Origin: an uncultured Flavobacterium sp.
GTDB taxonomy: Bacteria; Bacteroidota; Bacteroidia; Flavobacteriales; Flavobacteriaceae
Assembly: GCF_947632075.1 (NCBI RefSeq)
Contig: NZ_CANRNX010000013.1
Span: 1 to 41,244, forward strand
Length of the DNA stretch: 41,244 nucleotides
Direction: 5' to 3'
The translations under genes and the position numbers were made by a program. Numbering within the stretch: the stretch's first letter is position 1; each line of letters opens with the position of its first letter. The notes under the pieces are model-generated. The model was given only the letters and a program-made list of their open reading frames with translations. It did no database searches and was not told the origin of the DNA. Shown piece by piece: positions 17,404 through 24,072 of the stretch.

Positions 17404-18116
17404 TGAGTTCTTTTTATTATATAGATCGAAGTGATGTAAACTTGGAAGATGTTGTTTTTAATGAAAACGTATCCAAACAAATTGATGATTTTTTGTTAGA
17501 ACAGCAATTCAAAGAAAAATTATTGAGTTATAAATTACCAATAGCCAATAAAATTTTAATGTTTGGCGCAACCGGTTGTGGTAAAACCATGACGGCAAAA
17601 GCCATAGCAAAACATTTAAATAAGAAATTAGTTATAGTAAATTTAGCTACCATTATTTCTTCTAAATTGGGAGAAACTTCTAAGAATATCGATGCTTTAT
17701 TTAAAGAAGCCCAGTACGAAGGTTTGGTTTTGTTTTTTGATGAATTTGATTCGTTAGGACAAATTAGAGATTACGACAACAAAGACAATTCTGAAATAAA
17801 ACGTGTGGTTAATGCCATTTTACAATTGATCGATAACTTCCCACAGAAATCTATATTATTGGCTGCAACCAATCAAATTCAAATGATTGACGAAGCTTTA
17901 AAACGCAGATTTGAAATGCATTTAGAATTCACCAATCCAACCAATGAAACTTTAGATTTTTATTACGATAAATTGTTGGCTAATTTTCCTGAAGCATATC
18001 GAAATGTAGAGCGAGTTTATAACACTTCATTTGCCGAAGCTAAAAATTCTGCTTTATATCAAGTGAAAAAAAACATCATTCAATCTGAAATTAATAATCA
18101 AAAAGCCGTTAATTAA
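17403..18116 (+). CDS. Stand-alone AAA+ ATPase
   Basis: A 237-residue single-module AAA+ protein. Walker A is GATGCGKT (residues 55-62), Walker B is LVLFFDEFD (Asp113, Glu114), sensor 1 is Asn157 in LLAATN, and an arginine-finger pair RRF is at 168-170. The form resembles the Cdc48/FtsH-class core, but there is no membrane segment, no protease domain, and only about 45 residues before the ATPase core. The small lid region (about 180-237) is shorter than in classic AAA proteins. Its start overlaps the MFS stop by 1 nt. The last codons and the stop form the left arm of a terminator. What it remodels is unknown; coupling to an exporter is the only clue. Confidence 0.85.
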   Translation: MSSFYYIDRSDVNLEDVVFNENVSKQIDDFLLEQQFKEKLLSYKLPIANKILMFGATGCGKTMTAKAIAKHLNKKLVIVNLATIISSKLGETSKNIDALFKEAQYEGLVLFFDEFDSLGQIRDYDNKDNSEIKRVVNAILQLIDNFPQKSILLAATNQIQMIDEALKRRFEMHLEFTNPTNETLDFYYDKLLANFPEAYRNVERVYNTSFAEAKNSALYQVKKNIIQSEINNQKAVN

Positions 18117-18130
18117 ACGGCTTTTTGATT
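18096..18130. terminator. Terminator overlapping the end of the AAA+ gene
   Basis: A perfect 15-bp stem, AATCAAAAAGCCGTT with AACGGCTTTTTGATT, around a 5-nt loop (AATTA). The left arm encodes the last residues of the ATPase and the stop codon lies in the loop and first base of the right arm. Confidence 0.92.
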
Positions 18131-18151
18131 TTAAAAAACTTAGATAAATAC

Positions 18152-18159
18152 TATCTTTG
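18152..18159 (+). promoter_or_regulatory. Promoter -7 element for dgt
   Basis: TATCTTTG matches TAnnTTTG. Its final TTG coincides with a possible in-frame TTG start at 18157, so that longer start would be untranscribed from this promoter. A TTTG lies 24 nt upstream (18124-18127), slightly longer than usual spacing. Confidence 0.55.
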
Positions 18160-18183
18160 AAAACACCTTATTACGAATTTATG

Positions 18184-19515
18184 ATGAATTGGAAACAGTT
18201 GCTTTCGTTAAAAAAACATGGCGACGAACATATTAGAAATAGAAAAGACGAGAAAGATTCAAGAGTTGGTTTTGAAGTTGATTATGACCGAATTATTTTC
18301 TCAAATGCATTTAGAAGTTTACAAGATAAAACGCAAGTGATTCCGCTTTCTAAAACCGATTTCGTTCATACCAGATTAACGCACAGTTTAGAAGTTTCTG
18401 TTGTTGGTCGTTCTCTTGGAAGATTGGTAGGTGAGCAAGTTTTAGATAAACACGAAGATTTAAAAGAGTTAGGTTATACGATAAATGATTTTGGTGCTAT
18501 TGTAGCAGCAGCTTGTTTGGCTCACGATATTGGAAACCCTCCATTCGGACATTCAGGAGAAAAAGCCATTGGCGATTTCTTTAAAAACGGAATAGGTGAG
18601 AAGTACCGTTTAGATTTAGAACCTAAACAATGGCAAGATTTAATTGATTTTGAAGGAAATGCCAACGGGTTTAATGTATTAACTTCTAGCAGACCTGGAG
18701 CAGAAGGTGGTTTGCGTATTTCTTATGCAACCTTAGGTACTTTTATGAAGTATCCGAAAGAGAGTTTGCCTAAAAAACCAACTTTAGATGTTTCTGATAA
18801 AAAATACGGTTTCTTCCAAAGTGATAAAGCAGCGTTTTTAGATGTAGCGAACGAATTAGGTTTGGTAAAGAAAAACAACGACGAAATTCGTTACCACCGT
18901 CATCCGTTAGCTTATGTGATGGAAGCAGCAGATGATATTTGTTACACGATTATTGACTTTGAAGACGGAATTAATTTAGGTTGGATTCCGGAAGAATACG
19001 CTTTAGAGTTTTTAATTAAAATTGTAAAAGACAACATCAATTCGGTAAAATATGCCCAATTGCAAACCAAAGCAGAACGCGTAAGTTATTTACGAGCTTT
19101 AGCCATTGGAAGTTTAATTAACGATGCCGTTCGTGTATTTATGGATAATGAAGAAGCGATTATGATGGGCGAATTTCCGTTTGCATTAACAGAAAAATGT
19201 GCTTACGTTGCACAAATGAAAGATATCATTACCATTAGTATTTCTAACGTTTACGAAAGTAAAGAAGTAATTCAGAAAGAAGTGGTAGGCTACCAAGTAA
19301 TTAATACTTTGTTAGAAAAGTTTACAACGGCGGTGAACAACCAATACAACGGACAAAAAACGCATTTTGACGATTTAATCTTGAAAATGCTTCCAGAACA
19401 ATACCACATTGAAACCGATTCGCTTTACGAACGTTTAATGAATGTTTGTAAATTTGTTTCGATGCTTACAGACGGTAAAGCTTTAGAATTATACAAATCC
19501 ATTAAAGTTTCTTAA
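18184..19515 (+). CDS. dgt: dGTPase (deoxyguanosine triphosphate triphosphohydrolase)
   Basis: A 443-residue HD-domain hydrolase that cuts dGTP to deoxyguanosine and triphosphate. The N-terminal SRVGFEVDYDRIIFSNAFRSLQDKTQVIPL is typical of the family. The HD signature is spread over THSLEVSVVGRSLG and CLAHDIGNPPFGHSGE (the His-Asp pair). YVMEAADDICYTIIDFEDG supplies the last metal-binding aspartate. I start at ATG 18184 (MNWKQLLSLKK, the usual flavobacterial N-terminus). The longer frame begins with TTG at 18157 inside the promoter, and ATG 18181 is also possible. It is monocistronic, with terminators on both sides. Confidence 0.95.
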   Translation: MNWKQLLSLKKHGDEHIRNRKDEKDSRVGFEVDYDRIIFSNAFRSLQDKTQVIPLSKTDFVHTRLTHSLEVSVVGRSLGRLVGEQVLDKHEDLKELGYTINDFGAIVAAACLAHDIGNPPFGHSGEKAIGDFFKNGIGEKYRLDLEPKQWQDLIDFEGNANGFNVLTSSRPGAEGGLRISYATLGTFMKYPKESLPKKPTLDVSDKKYGFFQSDKAAFLDVANELGLVKKNNDEIRYHRHPLAYVMEAADDICYTIIDFEDGINLGWIPEEYALEFLIKIVKDNINSVKYAQLQTKAERVSYLRALAIGSLINDAVRVFMDNEEAIMMGEFPFALTEKCAYVAQMKDIITISISNVYESKEVIQKEVVGYQVINTLLEKFTTAVNNQYNGQKTHFDDLILKMLPEQYHIETDSLYERLMNVCKFVSMLTDGKALELYKSIKVS

Positions 19516-19520
19516 TAAAC

Positions 19521-19552
19521 AAAACGGCTTTTCAATTTTGAAAAGCCGTTTT
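19521..19552. terminator. Bidirectional terminator between dgt and the helical protein gene
   Basis: AAAACGGCTTTTCAA (19521-19535) is perfectly complementary to TTGAAAAGCCGTTTT (19538-19552). It serves two convergent genes. Confidence 0.9.
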
Positions 19553-19562
19553 AATTTTGTGT

Positions 19563-20216
19563 TTAACTACGCACCCATTTAGAAATACTTTCTAACAATT
19601 GCGGTTTATCTTCTAAGGCAATTTTTGCCACTGCATAAAACTCATTCACCCATTTAATTACATCATCAAAAGCCTTGTTTTTATCTTGAGTAGCTTGTTG
19701 GCTTTCTCCTTTTTCTTGCACATAATTTGCGTAAGCAGATTTTGTGGTAGCCAATTTAGATAATTGCTCGTTTACATGAGCCTCATTCACTTTTAAACGA
19801 CTTATCGCATTTAATAAAGCACTGTTGTTTTGTAATAATTCGTAAAAAACGGATATGGTGTTTAAAAGTGAAGCATTACGTACCGGAAGTGTTCCGTTAA
19901 GTTCAAGATTTTTAAACACATCGGTTTGCCCTTTAAAAACAATTTTAGCTTTTTTACGATCGGTTACATAAGCCGAAACCAGTTCATTAAAATGCGTGCT
20001 AAAATTAGTATAAGCCATAGTTTCTTCAGCCGTTTCGGTTTTATTGGTGCTGTACTTAGCCAATAAGGTTTGGTATAAAGTTTCGCCTTGTACAATTGCA
20101 GCGTTATCGTAACCATACTCAGCCAACTCCGTAGCTAAAACGGTATCTTTTTTTACATTCTCAAATAAAACACCGTAATTCTGAATTACTTGTACTTCAG
20201 TTAATTTCTTTCTCAT
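19563..20216 (-). CDS. Unrecognised all-helical soluble protein
   Basis: A 217-residue protein with no signal peptide, membrane segment, cysteine or family motif I recognise. It is Lys/Ala/Asn/Leu-rich and predicted almost entirely alpha-helical, with two long heptad-like stretches (about residues 65-100 and 135-205, the latter including RLKVNEAHVNEQLSKLATTKSA). It ends in DKPQLLESISKWVRS. Its codon usage looks somewhat richer in C/G third positions than its neighbours. It is the only gene between dgt and the 21-bp repeat array, and its start is 72 nt from the array, so the array occupies its upstream promoter region. Function unknown; a helical bundle scaffold or coat-like protein would fit the shape but is speculation. 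Confidence 0.75.
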   Translation of the reverse strand: MRKKLTEVQVIQNYGVLFENVKKDTVLATELAEYGYDNAAIVQGETLYQTLLAKYSTNKTETAEETMAYTNFSTHFNELVSAYVTDRKKAKIVFKGQTDVFKNLELNGTLPVRNASLLNTISVFYELLQNNSALLNAISRLKVNEAHVNEQLSKLATTKSAYANYVQEKGESQQATQDKNKAFDDVIKWVNEFYAVAKIALEDKPQLLESISKWVRS

Positions 20217-20288
20217 AACATTTATTTTTTAATTGGTTGTATTCATTTTATAAATCAAAAGTTACACAACATAACCCTGATGGTGGGT

Positions 20289-20456
20289 ATTACACACTTC
20301 ATGGTGAGTGTTTCCCATTTCATATTGTGCATTTCACACTTCATGGTGGGCGTTTCACACTTCATGTTGCGCATTTCACACTTCATGGTGGGCATTTCAC
20401 ACTTCATGATGGGCATTTCACACTTCAAGTTGCCCGTTTTACACTTTATGTTGTAA
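20289..20456. repeat. Tandem array of eight 21-bp repeats
   Basis: Eight head-to-tail units of exactly 21 bp: A or G followed by TTTCACACTTCATGGTGGGC (consensus). Unit starts are 20289, 20310, 20331, 20352, 20373, 20394, 20415 and 20436. Units 3 and 5 are identical and unit 6 differs from them at one base. The outer units (1, 2, 7, 8) are more diverged, and a ninth degenerate unit may lie at 20268-20288. The array is much richer in G+C than its flanks. Because 21 is a multiple of three, open frames run through it on both strands (FTLHGGH forward, MKCEMPT reverse), so its openness is not evidence of a gene. Confidence 0.9.
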
Positions 20457-20670
20457 CTAAGAACTTTTGATTTACTTAAATTAACACTTTACAAGTTAAT
20501 TACCAAAAAAACTATTATATTCGTCGTTAATCAAATAAAAAAATACTTATAATAGATATTCTTTTACAAAACTTTTATTTGGATGGTTTTGTGGTGTAAG
20601 CTCCCCAACAAAAATTTCAATTTATATTCTTAAATTTAGTATTCAAAAAAAGGCTAGAAAACGAAAGAAA
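20457..20670. other. Intergenic region between the repeat array and the sigma factor gene
   Basis: About 210 bp of AT-rich sequence. TAAATTTA at 20631-20638 is one base off the -7 consensus and could serve the sigma factor gene. I see no hairpin terminator or RNA here. Confidence 0.4.
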
Positions 20671-21225
20671 ATGAATAAGAACGAAATTTTTAAAAGCTGG
20701 ATTAGCGATTATTCCAAACCGCTGTTACAAAGAGCCACGTACCTACTTTCGAATCAAGAAGACGCCGAAGATTTGGTTCAAGAAGTTTTTATTGCTGCCT
20801 TTAATTCGTTCGAAAACTTCAAAGAAGATAGTCAGCCCAAAACTTGGTTAATGGCTATTTTAAAAAACAAAATTGCCGACTATTATCGTTCCAAATACAA
20901 AACAGACCCCAACATAAGTTTAGATCATTTTTTTAATGAAGCAGGCCATTGGAAAAGCATGGAGGTAATTAGTGATTGGAATGCTTCTGAAGGAGAAACT
21001 TCGTTATTAGACGATTCATCTTTTACCAAAACTTTAGGATTTTGTATGGAACAGCTTCCTGAAAAATGGCGTATTTTGGTAAAATTGTATTATTTAGATG
21101 AAAAAAAAGCACCAGAAGTAAGTCAGGAATTAAACATTAGTACGAATAATCTTTGGAAGATACTTCAACGCAGTAGAATGCAACTAAGATCTTGTTTAGA
21201 AAATAAATGGTTTGCAGTAAATTAA
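20671..21225 (+). CDS. ECF-type sigma-70 family RNA polymerase sigma factor
   Basis: A 184-residue group 4 sigma factor with only regions 2 and 4. Region 2 (about 15-80) includes SNQEDAEDLVQEVFIAAFNSFENF and the -10-binding QPKTWLMAILKNKIADYYR. Region 4 (about 125-180) has LPEKWRILVKLYYLDEKKAPEVSQELNISTNNLWKILQRSRMQLRSCL, a helix-turn-helix. It is SigZ-like in organisation. The gene 10 nt downstream encodes a small protein with the HxxxCxxC zinc anti-sigma motif, and the next encodes an MsrA-MsrB fusion, so the likely role is a response to thiol or methionine oxidation. Confidence 0.93.
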   Translation: MNKNEIFKSWISDYSKPLLQRATYLLSNQEDAEDLVQEVFIAAFNSFENFKEDSQPKTWLMAILKNKIADYYRSKYKTDPNISLDHFFNEAGHWKSMEVISDWNASEGETSLLDDSSFTKTLGFCMEQLPEKWRILVKLYYLDEKKAPEVSQELNISTNNLWKILQRSRMQLRSCLENKWFAVN

Positions 21226-21235
21226 AAATCAACTC

Positions 21236-21505
21236 ATGAAATTTCCGTTCCTAAATAAATTAAAACTTACCTGTTGTGAAGCTACTTTACTCATGGAAGA
21301 ACAAAATGCAAATGCCATTGGTTTTACAAATAAAATGAAGCTAAAAATGCATATTTTAATTTGTAAATGGTGTGAGGCGTATAACAAGAAATTAAAAGTT
21401 ATTGATGCTAAGTTACATTTTCAAAGTCAAGAGAAAACAATTGAAATAAGTAATACTCAGCTTAATGATTTTAAAGAAAAAATGAATGATAAACTAAATC
21501 TATAA
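21236..21505 (+). CDS. Small zinc-binding anti-sigma factor (ZAS/zf-HC2-like)
   Basis: An 89-residue cytoplasmic protein. Cys13-Cys14, then 24 residues, then His39-x3-Cys43-x2-Cys46 (MHILICKWCE) matches the zinc anti-sigma pattern (Cys, His-x3-Cys-x2-Cys) of RsrA/ChrR-type regulators. There is no membrane segment, so it would sense a cytoplasmic signal, plausibly oxidation of the zinc thiolates releasing the sigma factor. It lies 10 nt after the ECF sigma gene. The C-terminal half (about 50-89) is helical and polar with no sensor domain. The partner assignment rests on position and motif. Confidence 0.8.
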   Translation: MKFPFLNKLKLTCCEATLLMEEQNANAIGFTNKMKLKMHILICKWCEAYNKKLKVIDAKLHFQSQEKTIEISNTQLNDFKEKMNDKLNL

Positions 21506-21511
21506 TTTTTT

Positions 21512-21539
21512 TGTCAGGATTTAAATTTATTACCGACTA
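21512..21539 (+). promoter_or_regulatory. Candidate ECF-sigma promoter before msrAB
   Basis: TGTC (21512-21515, in TTTGTCAGGAT) and CGACTA (21534-21539) are spaced 22 nt start to start, like ECF -35/-10 pairs. TACATTTG (21540-21547), a housekeeping-like -7 element, follows immediately. Either or both could drive msrAB. Confidence 0.35.
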
Positions 21540-21581
21540 TACATTTGAAAGCAAAGAATAGTCATTTAAAAACTGAATAAA

Positions 21582-22670
21582 ATGAAAAAGACCATTGTAA
21601 TTATCACCATGCTATTAAGCATTTCGGCCTTAGCCATGAGCTTTACAGGCTGCCAGAATAAAAAAGAGAGTACAACAAATTTTATAAATGAAACCGATAT
21701 GAACACAAATAATAAAAAAGAAATCTATTTTGCAGGAGGATGTTTTTGGGGAACCGAATATTTTTTCCAACAAATAAGAGGCGTACTTGAAACCGAAGTG
21801 GGGTATGCTAACGGAAAAACTGAAAACCCAACTTACGAAGATGTTTTAACGCATACCACTGGTTTTGCAGAAGCGGTAAAAGTGGTTTACGATCCGGATC
21901 AGGTAGATATTAACCTGTTGATTGATTTGTATTTTGATACGATTGATCCGACAAGTATTAACAAACAAGGAAATGATGTGGGTGAACAATACAGAACGGG
22001 TATTTATACTACAGATGCTGAAACGGCTGCTATTGTAAAAGAACGCGTTGCTAAACATGCCTTGAATTATAGTAAACCTTTAGCGATTGAAACGGTTCCG
22101 TTACAAAACTTTTATAAAGCTGAAGAATACCACCAAGATTATTTAGAGAAAAACCCAACGGGATATTGCCACATTCCAACCAAATTGTTTGAAATGGCTC
22201 GAAAAGCAAATCCGAAAACGGAAAGTAAAACAACTTTCAAAAAGCCAGATCAGGCCACGTTAAAAGCAACTTTAACTCCAATTCAATACCAAGTAACACA
22301 ACAAAACGGAACAGAAAGAGCTTTTCAGAACGAATATTTTGATGAATTCAGAGACGGAATTTACGTCGATATTACAACAGGTGAACCGTTGTTTGTTTCT
22401 ACAGATAAATTTGAATCGGGTTGTGGATGGCCAAGTTTTTCTAAACCCATTGACAATAGTTTAATTGACGAAAAAACAGATAAAACGTATGGTATGATTC
22501 GTACTGAAGTTCGTAGCAAAACGGGTGATGCCCATTTAGGACACGTTTTTGAAGATGGACCTAAAGATAAAGGCGGATTGCGTTACTGTATTAATAGTGC
22601 TTCGTTAAAATTTATTCCAAAAGAAGAAATGAAAGCTCAAGGTTACGAAGCGTATTTGAAACTACTATAA
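21582..22670 (+). CDS. msrAB: Lipoprotein MsrA-MsrB fusion (methionine sulfoxide reductase)
   Basis: A 362-residue bifunctional enzyme that reduces both S- and R-methionine sulfoxide. A lipoprotein signal with lipobox FTGC (Cys24) places it outside the cytoplasm. The MsrA domain (about 45-205) has the catalytic GGCFWG (Cys54), [15 protein letters not shown] and [12 protein letters not shown]. The MsrB domain (about 235-360) has [21 protein letters not shown] and the catalytic [13 protein letters not shown] (Cys336). The order MsrA then MsrB matches Neisseria PilB-type fusions, but there is no thioredoxin-like domain and no reductant gene nearby. It is the third gene after an ECF sigma and anti-sigma pair, probably their target, with a terminator 13 nt after the stop. 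Confidence 0.93.
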   Translation: MKKTIVIITMLLSISALAMSFTGCQNKKESTTNFINETDMNTNNKKEIYFAGGCFWGTEYFFQQIRGVLETEVGYANGKTENPTYEDVLTHTTGFAEAVKVVYDPDQVDINLLIDLYFDTIDPTSINKQGNDVGEQYRTGIYTTDAETAAIVKERVAKHALNYSKPLAIETVPLQNFYKAEEYHQDYLEKNPTGYCHIPTKLFEMARKANPKTESKTTFKKPDQATLKATLTPIQYQVTQQNGTERAFQNEYFDEFRDGIYVDITTGEPLFVSTDKFESGCGWPSFSKPIDNSLIDEKTDKTYGMIRTEVRSKTGDAHLGHVFEDGPKDKGGLRYCINSASLKFIPKEEMKAQGYEAYLKLL

Positions 22671-22683
22671 TAGATATAGAAAT

Positions 22684-22720
22684 AAAAAGAGGAAATTCTA
22701 CATTAGAATTTCCTCTTTTT
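22684..22720. terminator. Bidirectional terminator after msrAB
   Basis: AAAAAGAGGAAATTCTA pairs with TAGAATTTCCTCTTTTT over 17 bp around loop CAT. It abuts the stop codon of the convergent SRPBCC gene. Confidence 0.92.
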
Positions 22721-23770
22721 TTATTGAGTTATTTGTAAACTATCATTTGTGGTTTCTGGAACATAAATTACCGATTCGTTAACAGGAGTTAAAAATTCTG
22801 TAATCCATTCAGAAGCCTTACTGGTGTCTAAAATATTGGTTTTGTAAACAGAAACAGGTTTGAAATTAGTGTTTTTTGTTAGTTTATGTTCAATAATTTT
22901 AGTATTGTTTTCTTTCCAAGCTTTGTCAATGTGCGAATAATCTCCTTTTAGTGTTGTTTTGTAAGCGTAGAAACTTTCAAATTTACCACCTGTGATATCA
23001 CTTTCTTGATTGGTGAAAATTTCTGTAGTGATAGGTACACAAACAGCGAAGTCTATTTTTCCGGATTTAAAATCTATTTTTTCAAAAATTGTAAAAGGGT
23101 CTCCGCTCATTTTTAAATCGTTTTCGTTACAAAAACGCTTCATGTTGTTCATGCATTCAAAAATTTGTTCGCCTAAATTTTCAAGCGTTCCACTAACAAT
23201 TTGTTTGATATAAAATTGTTCTTTAACCAAAACAATTCCTTCATTTTTAATTTCGAACGTTTTGTATTGTTCGGTGATATTATGGTTTAAACTATTTAAT
23301 GTTTTATCGTAAATAGGACCTTCGATTTTTTCAATTCCGCCTAAAAAGAAAGATTTAAATTTGGTTAGGAAATCCATTTTACCTTCAACAACTAATGAAA
23401 CTAAAGTGTTTTTTCCGTTAGATTTTAAAATCCACTTTAAATTTGAAGTTTCTCCGTTTAAATTTAAAACTTGAGTTAAACTATCTGTAGGGAAAAGTTC
23501 TATGGTTTGTAATGAATTGTTATTCCAAGAGATTTTTGCGTGTTTTCCTTTAGATAAAGAATCGATAGCGAAGTTTAATTTGCTTTCGTTGAAAACTTGC
23601 CATTGTTCTACATTTTTTAATTCAGATAAGTAATTAAAAACAGTTCGTTTGGGTAAGTCTATTTCTTTAGATTTAGAAATTGTAAAAGTACTATCTTGTG
23701 TAGCGATAAATACCGTTAGTGAAATTGCACTTAGTACAATAAAAAAGAAAATATACTTAAAAATTTTCAT
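22721..23770 (-). CDS. Membrane-anchored SRPBCC plus GyrI-like ligand-binding protein
   Basis: A 349-residue protein with an N-terminal membrane anchor or uncleaved signal (IFFFIVLSAISLTVFIA). Residues about 30-165 resemble a START/SRPBCC (polyketide cyclase-like) domain: FTISKSKEIDLPKRTVFNYLSELKNVEQWQ. Residues about 175-330 resemble the GyrI-like effector-binding fold (IVLVKEQFYIKQIVSGTL...GDPFTIFEKIDF...DFAVCVPIT). This two-domain pairing is common in Bacteroidota; both are hydrophobic-ligand pockets, so a small-molecule binding or carrier role is plausible but unproven. It lies 33 nt after the small membrane protein gene on the same strand and is probably cotranscribed with it. Confidence 0.8.
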   Translation of the reverse strand: MKIFKYIFFFIVLSAISLTVFIATQDSTFTISKSKEIDLPKRTVFNYLSELKNVEQWQVFNESKLNFAIDSLSKGKHAKISWNNNSLQTIELFPTDSLTQVLNLNGETSNLKWILKSNGKNTLVSLVVEGKMDFLTKFKSFFLGGIEKIEGPIYDKTLNSLNHNITEQYKTFEIKNEGIVLVKEQFYIKQIVSGTLENLGEQIFECMNNMKRFCNENDLKMSGDPFTIFEKIDFKSGKIDFAVCVPITTEIFTNQESDITGGKFESFYAYKTTLKGDYSHIDKAWKENNTKIIEHKLTKNTNFKPVSVYKTNILDTSKASEWITEFLTPVNESVIYVPETTNDSLQITQ

Positions 23771-23803
23771 AGCAGCAGTTTTAAATTATATCAAAAATAA
23801 AAA

Positions 23804-23992
23804 TTATTCTTTTAACCAAACCTTAATTAGAAATAATATTCCAATAAATGCTAAAAAACCTATAAAAATCCAAGTACTTCCTTTATAATATGTTTTATGT
23901 AAGTGTAAATCTTTTCTGTACATATAAATCATTGCGATTCCAAAAACTACAGCAAAGGCAATTCCAAAATATATTTGTGCTTGTGAGAACAT
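23804..23992 (-). CDS. Small two-helix membrane protein
   Basis: A 62-residue protein with two membrane helices (about 8-25, IYFGIAFAVVFGIAMIYMY, and 42-58, IFIGFLAFIGILFLIKVWL) joined by a short basic loop, RKDLHLHKTYYKGS. This form is conserved in flavobacteria as far as I recall. It has its own promoter element and lies upstream of the SRPBCC gene. No function can be assigned. Confidence 0.8.
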   Translation of the reverse strand: MFSQAQIYFGIAFAVVFGIAMIYMYRKDLHLHKTYYKGSTWIFIGFLAFIGILFLIKVWLKE

Positions 23993-24010
23993 ATGGGATT
24001 AAATTTTAAA

Positions 24011-24018
24011 CAAATTTA
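24011..24018 (-). promoter_or_regulatory. Promoter -7 element for the small membrane protein gene
   Basis: The minus strand reads TAAATTTG, an exact TAnnTTTG, 18 nt before the start codon at 23992. Confidence 0.5.
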
Positions 24019-24039
24019 CGTTTAAAAGTTAGAATAAAA

Positions 24040-24065
24040 AAAGAGCTTGTGTAAACAAGCTCTTT
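24040..24065 (-). terminator. Terminator of ilvE
   Basis: AAAGAGCTTGT pairs with ACAAGCTCTTT around a 4-nt loop. On the minus strand it runs into TTTTTTT. Confidence 0.9.
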
Positions 24066-24072
24066 AAAAACA

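Noticed and set aside
20289..20456. CRISPR array
   Set aside because: The units are contiguous with no spacers, and no cas gene is in the window.
20237..20470. A 77-codon forward frame through the 21-bp repeats (FTLHGGH repeats)
   Set aside because: It starts at TTG, consists almost entirely of the repeat, and the reverse strand is equally open, as expected for a repeat length divisible by three. Nothing else supports translation.
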